Below, piece after piece: positions 6,123 through 7,986 of a stretch of DNA of 7,986 nt. A program made the position numbers and the translations under genes. The notes below the pieces were generated by a model. It saw only the letters and a list, made by a program, of their open reading frames with translations. It was not told the origin of the DNA and ran no database searches. The DNA is taken from positions 1 through 7,986 of the forward strand of contig JAILOA010000188.1 of NCBI GenBank assembly GCA_024691065.1, in the 5' to 3' direction. Each line of letters starts with the position of its first letter. The first letter of the stretch is position 1. The DNA comes from Lachnospiraceae bacterium. GTDB taxonomy: Bacteria; Bacillota; Clostridia; Lachnospirales; Lachnospiraceae.

Positions 6123-7049
6123 ATGGGCTTTTATAATGCATTTAAAATGTTCCTTGCAATATATTTCAATAAAATATTCCTGTGTGATAAATTCCGAAAA
6201 TTCCATCAAACTTTCACACAGACTTAAAAACTCTTTGAATTTTAACCTTCCTTTTTTTACAAGGAGAAAATACTTACCCGATTGTTCACTCTTATAGAGC
6301 GCTGTCGAAGCCCTGTTATTATCATTTGCATGTATTGCAAACTCATGAAGAGCCTCCAATGAATTAAAGCAAAATAACTTAGGAAGACTTAAGAAACGCT
6401 TCTTTTCTTCTTCCTTACGCTTCATATCAGCCTTAATGCGTTCTTCTACCTTCTTACGATTTTTCTTTTGCTTCTCAACTATGTCTTCATCGTTATCTTT
6501 GGTATTGCTGATATAATTTTTCAAACCTTCGAAAAACTCATTAACACGCTCTATATCTTCGGAAGTAAGATTCTGACCTCCATCAAAATCCGTATCATCA
6601 TCGTTATCATTCTCTAAAGAATCCGTAAAATCTTCATCCTCATCCCAATCACGGTCATCATCATCATCATCATACCCGCCAAGTGAAAACATCTCATCAT
6701 CTTCTTCATCATCGTCATCGTCTGTATCAAGAAATGCCCCGAAAGGTAGCGGTGGAATTCCCGGTTTCATCGTTCCCGGAAATATGCCTTTTCCTTTACC
6801 GTTTGCATTTATCTCGGAAATAGTTATCTTCATCGAGCCATCACCCAATGCCATAACCTGCATAGCAAGATTTCCGCTCCTTGGAAAATCATCCAATTTT
6901 TCGCTGGCATGTAATATTATCTCATCCGCAAACAACTGAGAGAGGTCCTTATCAGTGATAAGATCTTCAATAGCGTAACCCATTTTATTCATTTCATCTC
7001 TGGTAATGTAACATTGAACCGTATTTTCATCTAATCTTCTAAATTTCAT
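6090..7049 (-). CDS. mecA: MecA-family adaptor protein with a long acidic linker
   Basis: MecA proteins deliver substrates to the ClpC AAA+ unfoldase for degradation by ClpP; in B. subtilis the known target is the competence factor ComK. The N-terminal domain (about 1-80, starting MKFRRLDENTVQCYIT) resembles the MecA substrate-binding half. The C-terminal domain (about 220-312, with LPKLFCFNSLEALHEFA and KAHAIEASRDYDF) resembles the ClpC-binding half. The protein has 319 residues against about 218 in B. subtilis. The excess lies in an intensely acidic linker (about 108-158, mostly Asp/Glu) followed by a basic, probably helical segment (194-218). ATG 7049 is chosen over GTG 7061, because GAGG lies 6 bases ahead and the GTG overlaps that site. 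Its ribosome binding site overlaps the end of uppP, so translational coupling is likely. The substrate is unknown; no competence gene lies in the window. Confidence 0.85.
   Translation of the reverse strand: MKFRRLDENTVQCYITRDEMNKMGYAIEDLITDKDLSQLFADEIILHASEKLDDFPRSGNLAMQVMALGDGSMKITISEINANGKGKGIFPGTMKPGIPPLPFGAFLDTDDDDDEEDDEMFSLGGYDDDDDDRDWDEDEDFTDSLENDNDDDTDFDGGQNLTSEDIERVNEFFEGLKNYISNTKDNDEDIVEKQKKNRKKVEERIKADMKRKEEEKKRFLSLPKLFCFNSLEALHEFAIHANDNNRASTALYKSEQSGKYFLLVKKGRLKFKEFLSLCESLMEFSEFITQEYFIEIYCKEHFKCIIKAHAIEASRDYDF
6655..6673 (-). repeat. Trinucleotide repeat in the acidic linker of mecA
   Basis: Six consecutive tca triplets on the plus strand encode part of the poly-Asp run (about residues 126-132). 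Similar cat/tct-rich stretches flank it at about 6690-6726. Such simple repeats can expand or contract by slippage in whole codons, changing linker length without a frameshift. Confidence 0.85.
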
Positions 7050-7057
7050 AGGCCACC

Positions 7058-7882
7058 TCACTTTACTAAAGCAAAATATCCGATTACCAACACTCCTAAT
7101 ATTATTCTGTAAACACCAAATACTTTAAAGTCATGTTTCTTAATATAGCTCATCAAAAACTTAATAACAACTATTGATACAACAAAAGCTGTAATCATTC
7201 CTACCAATAACACTCCGACTTCCAAGCCCGTAAAATGAAATCCAAACTTAACTAATTTGAGTAGACTTGCCCCAAACATAACAGGTACAGCCAGGAAAAA
7301 TGTATATTCCGCAGCTACAGATCTGCTGAGTCCCAATACAAGTCCGCCTATGATTGTAGCTCCTGATCTGGAAGTACCCGGAAATACTGCTGCTATCAAT
7401 TGAAACATTCCTATTAAGAATGAATTTAAGTATGTTATTTCCGCTATAGAATTAGTATTTGCCTTTTTATTTTTATTCACGTTCTCAACAACTATAAATA
7501 ATATACCGAATATTATCAACATAGCTGCTACTACTTTATAATTATAAAACATTTCTTCTAATTTGTCACCTAATATTAACTCAATTATTACAGCCGGGAT
7601 ACAGGAAACTATAACTTTGAACCACATAACCCAAACATCTTTTTTGATATAATGGTCCTCCTTTTTTGAGGAGAATGGCCACAAATCCTTAAAATAAAGT
7701 ATTACAACCGCCATAATGGCACCGAGCTGAATAACCACGAGATACATTTCCTTAAATTCGTCCGACATAGATAAGCGAACAAATTCATCAAGTAAAATCA
7801 TATGACCTGTACTACTTACTGGAAGCCACTCTGTAATTCCTTCCACAACACCAAATAAAAATGAAATTAAAATCTGTAACAT
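7058..7882 (-). CDS. uppP: Undecaprenyl-diphosphate phosphatase UppP (BacA family)
   Basis: This integral membrane enzyme dephosphorylates undecaprenyl pyrophosphate to undecaprenyl phosphate, recycling the lipid carrier of peptidoglycan and other wall polymers; overproduction is known to give bacitracin resistance. The protein has 274 residues, normal for the family. The N-terminal active-site motif EGITEWLPVSSTGHM (14-28) supplies E14, E18, S24 and H27. The second motif PGTSRSGATI (168-177) supplies the essential arginine R172. Several hydrophobic helices span the rest, ending in a C-terminal membrane segment (about 256-272). ATG 7882 follows an AGAGGA site about 7 bases upstream. The TGA stop lies within the ribosome binding region of mecA, so the two genes form an operon. 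It appears complete and functional. Confidence 0.96.
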   Translation of the reverse strand: MLQILISFLFGVVEGITEWLPVSSTGHMILLDEFVRLSMSDEFKEMYLVVIQLGAIMAVVILYFKDLWPFSSKKEDHYIKKDVWVMWFKVIVSCIPAVIIELILGDKLEEMFYNYKVVAAMLIIFGILFIVVENVNKNKKANTNSIAEITYLNSFLIGMFQLIAAVFPGTSRSGATIIGGLVLGLSRSVAAEYTFFLAVPVMFGASLLKLVKFGFHFTGLEVGVLLVGMITAFVVSIVVIKFLMSYIKKHDFKVFGVYRIILGVLVIGYFALVK

Positions 7883-7913
7883 ACTTCTTTCCTCTTCACA
7901 CTTTCATAATTTT

Positions 7914-7957
7914 ATTATACTTATATTTATTATAATGTCATTAAACCTGTGGTTTAA
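7914..7957 (-). promoter_or_regulatory. Promoter region of uppP-mecA (two overlapping candidates)
   Basis: On the minus strand, candidate one has -35 ATGACA (7936-7941), a 16-base spacer and -10 TATAAT (7914-7919); it would start transcription about 25 bases before the uppP ATG. Candidate two has -35 TTAAAC (7952-7957), a 17-base spacer and -10 TATAAT (7929-7934). Both -10 boxes are perfect, but the region is so AT-rich that only one may be real. Candidate one has the better -35. Confidence 0.6.
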
Positions 7958-7958
7958 T
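7940..7958. promoter_or_regulatory. Palindrome overlapping the uppP promoter (possible operator)
   Basis: attaaacc, a 3-base tgt centre and ggtttaat form a perfect 8+3+8 inverted repeat. It covers the -35 of one uppP promoter candidate and touches that of the other, a position typical of a repressor site. No known operator is recognised, and the repeat is short, so chance in AT-rich DNA is possible. Confidence 0.4.
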
Positions 7959-7986
7959 ATTATTTATATATATTTATATACTGGAT

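Noticed and set aside
7050..7061. Upstream GTG start for mecA
   Set aside because: The GTG lies inside the ribosome binding region and overlaps the uppP stop; ATG 7049 matches the family start.

Overview
The window looks like chromosomal DNA from a low-GC, Gram-positive Clostridia-type bacterium, possibly Lachnospiraceae. The evidence is AT-rich sequence with strong GGAGG-type ribosome binding sites, a MecA adaptor, a B. subtilis-length RNase HII, a circularly permuted RbgA GTPase, and Gram-positive type signal peptidases with one N-terminal membrane anchor. All eight genes lie on the minus strand, so transcription runs from the right edge to the left edge. The family assignment is inference from gene content and style. 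No tRNA, rRNA, insertion sequence, CRISPR array or phage gene is seen, and no gene-free stretch exceeds about 260 bases.

Right to left, the first unit is uppP (undecaprenyl-diphosphate phosphatase, recycling of the cell-wall lipid carrier) followed by an abutting mecA-like ClpC adaptor gene. A promoter and a palindrome precede uppP. The 3' end of mecA, with its stop codon, has been tandemly duplicated into the following spacer, and that spacer also holds a strong perfect hairpin.

The second unit is a secretion, ribosome and genome maintenance cluster: a signal peptidase-like gene, rbgA (50S ribosome assembly GTPase), a second signal peptidase gene, rnhB (RNase HII) and yraN. Signal peptidase, rbgA, rnhB and yraN are commonly neighbours in Firmicutes. 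The two signal peptidase genes are unusual. The first encodes a normal-sized protein in which both catalytic residues, Ser and Lys, are replaced (Asn and Leu), so it should be an inactive pseudo-protease. The second keeps an intact Ser/Lys dyad but carries about 680 extra residues on its predicted cytoplasmic side: duplicated helical repeats, a 24-residue tandem repeat, a long Glu/Arg/Ala-rich helical stalk made of 51-residue repeats, and an acidic linker.

The last gene is secG, a small subunit of the Sec translocon. It has its own well-formed promoter and is followed by a rho-independent terminator.

The strongest candidate for something undescribed is the pair formed by a dead signal peptidase and an active signal peptidase with a giant cytoplasmic extension, flanking a ribosome-assembly GTPase. 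What the extension binds cannot be read from the sequence.
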